Assembly: GCF_003240585.1 (NCBI RefSeq)
Contig: NZ_PCDP01000033.1
Location: forward strand, 56,459 to 120,458
Length of the DNA stretch: 64,000 nt
Origin: Arminella tubonensis
GTDB taxonomy: Bacteria > Pseudomonadota > Alphaproteobacteria > Rhizobiales > Rhizobiaceae
Direction: 5' to 3'
This document shows positions 63,964 through 64,000 of this stretch, piece after piece. Numbering within the stretch: the stretch's first letter is position 1; every line of letters begins with the position of its first letter. The notes under the pieces were generated by a model. The model worked only from the letters and a program-made list of their open reading frames with translations. It did no database searches and was not told where the DNA came from. The translations under genes were made by a program, and so were the position numbers.

Positions 63964-64000
63964 TTATCTGGCCCAGGCGGGCAGCCAGTCGCCATGGGCG
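63964..64000 (-). CDS. C-terminal end of a gene entering from the right edge
   Basis: The last codons on the minus strand read AHGDWLPAWAR then TAA at 63964. The frame is open to the window edge and a good terminator follows. Eleven residues are too few to name the protein. Confidence 0.4.
   Translation of the reverse strand, partial: AHGDWLPAWAR

Noticed and set aside
1..64000. tRNA, rRNA, CRISPR arrays, insertion sequences, prophage genes and replication origins.
   Set aside because: No transposase, integrase, repeat-spacer pattern, structural RNA sequence or repABC-type gene was recognised while reading both strands.

Overview
The window looks like an alphaproteobacterial, Rhizobium/Agrobacterium-type genome segment. 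It is GC-rich with an AT-rich porin upstream region. It carries a divergent dctA / dctBD locus with a sigma-54 promoter, a RopA-type porin, many ABC uptake systems, and LacI, MarR and LysR regulators, all typical of Rhizobiales accessory replicons or catabolic regions. No rRNA, tRNA, CRISPR array, phage or insertion sequence was seen. Starts were set by reading ribosome binding sites and gene overlaps; functions come from recognised motifs and family resemblance, with no database search.

Region 1 (1-22.1 kb) is a nicotinate catabolic locus. It holds a UPF0280 protein, a 6-hydroxynicotinate reductase, a NicR-like MarR regulator, a ferredoxin-NADP reductase, a spermidine/putrescine-type ABC importer with an isochorismatase-like hydrolase, two glycoside hydrolases, and the nicotinate dehydrogenase pair nicA/nicB (2Fe-2S subunit, and a molybdopterin subunit fused to a triheme cytochrome c tail). 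A chemoreceptor/cheW pair and molybdenum-hydroxylase maturation genes (two XdhC-type proteins and a MocA-type cytidylyltransferase) follow. A shared 15-base motif (TTTGTRTRCRAATGA) sits in front of four transcription units and probably defines one MarR regulon. Unexpectedly, the two glycosidases are translationally linked to nicAB.

Region 2 (22.1-27.8 kb) is the C4-dicarboxylate system: dctB and dctD on one strand, dctA on the other. Tandem DctD-type upstream sites and a near-perfect -24/-12 promoter lie between them. A decayed GMC oxidoreductase tail and a small secreted Cys-rich protein follow.

Region 3 (28.0-43.8 kb) is carbohydrate/polyol and amino-acid uptake. It has a LacI-controlled ribose-type ABC importer with two permeases, a sorbitol/mannitol-type binding protein without its membrane partners, a sorbitol-type SDR, a zinc alcohol dehydrogenase and a LacI regulator. 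A second LacI regulator has tandem operators facing a polar amino acid ABC system whose permease and ATPase are fused in one polypeptide, followed by a DAO-family oxidase.

Region 4 (43.9-61.3 kb) looks like an N-heterocycle (purine/pyrimidine-like) catabolic island. It includes guanine deaminase, a BMP-type nucleoside/purine ABC importer, a cytosine-deaminase-like amidohydrolase, a SsuABC/NMT1-type importer, a creatininase-family hydrolase, a LysR regulator, a VAO-type flavoprotein, a flavodoxin-fold oxidoreductase, a GST and a Rid-family protein. Its most striking feature is a Rieske oxygenase that appears split: a 285-residue catalytic protein with the mononuclear-iron histidines but no Rieske centre (45.2-46.1 kb), and a separate 220-residue Rieske protein (51.5-52.2 kb) at the far end of the transporter operon.

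Region 5 (61.3-64 kb) has the porin with a strong terminator, two small secreted proteins (one very His-rich) and the last codons of a gene running in from the right edge.
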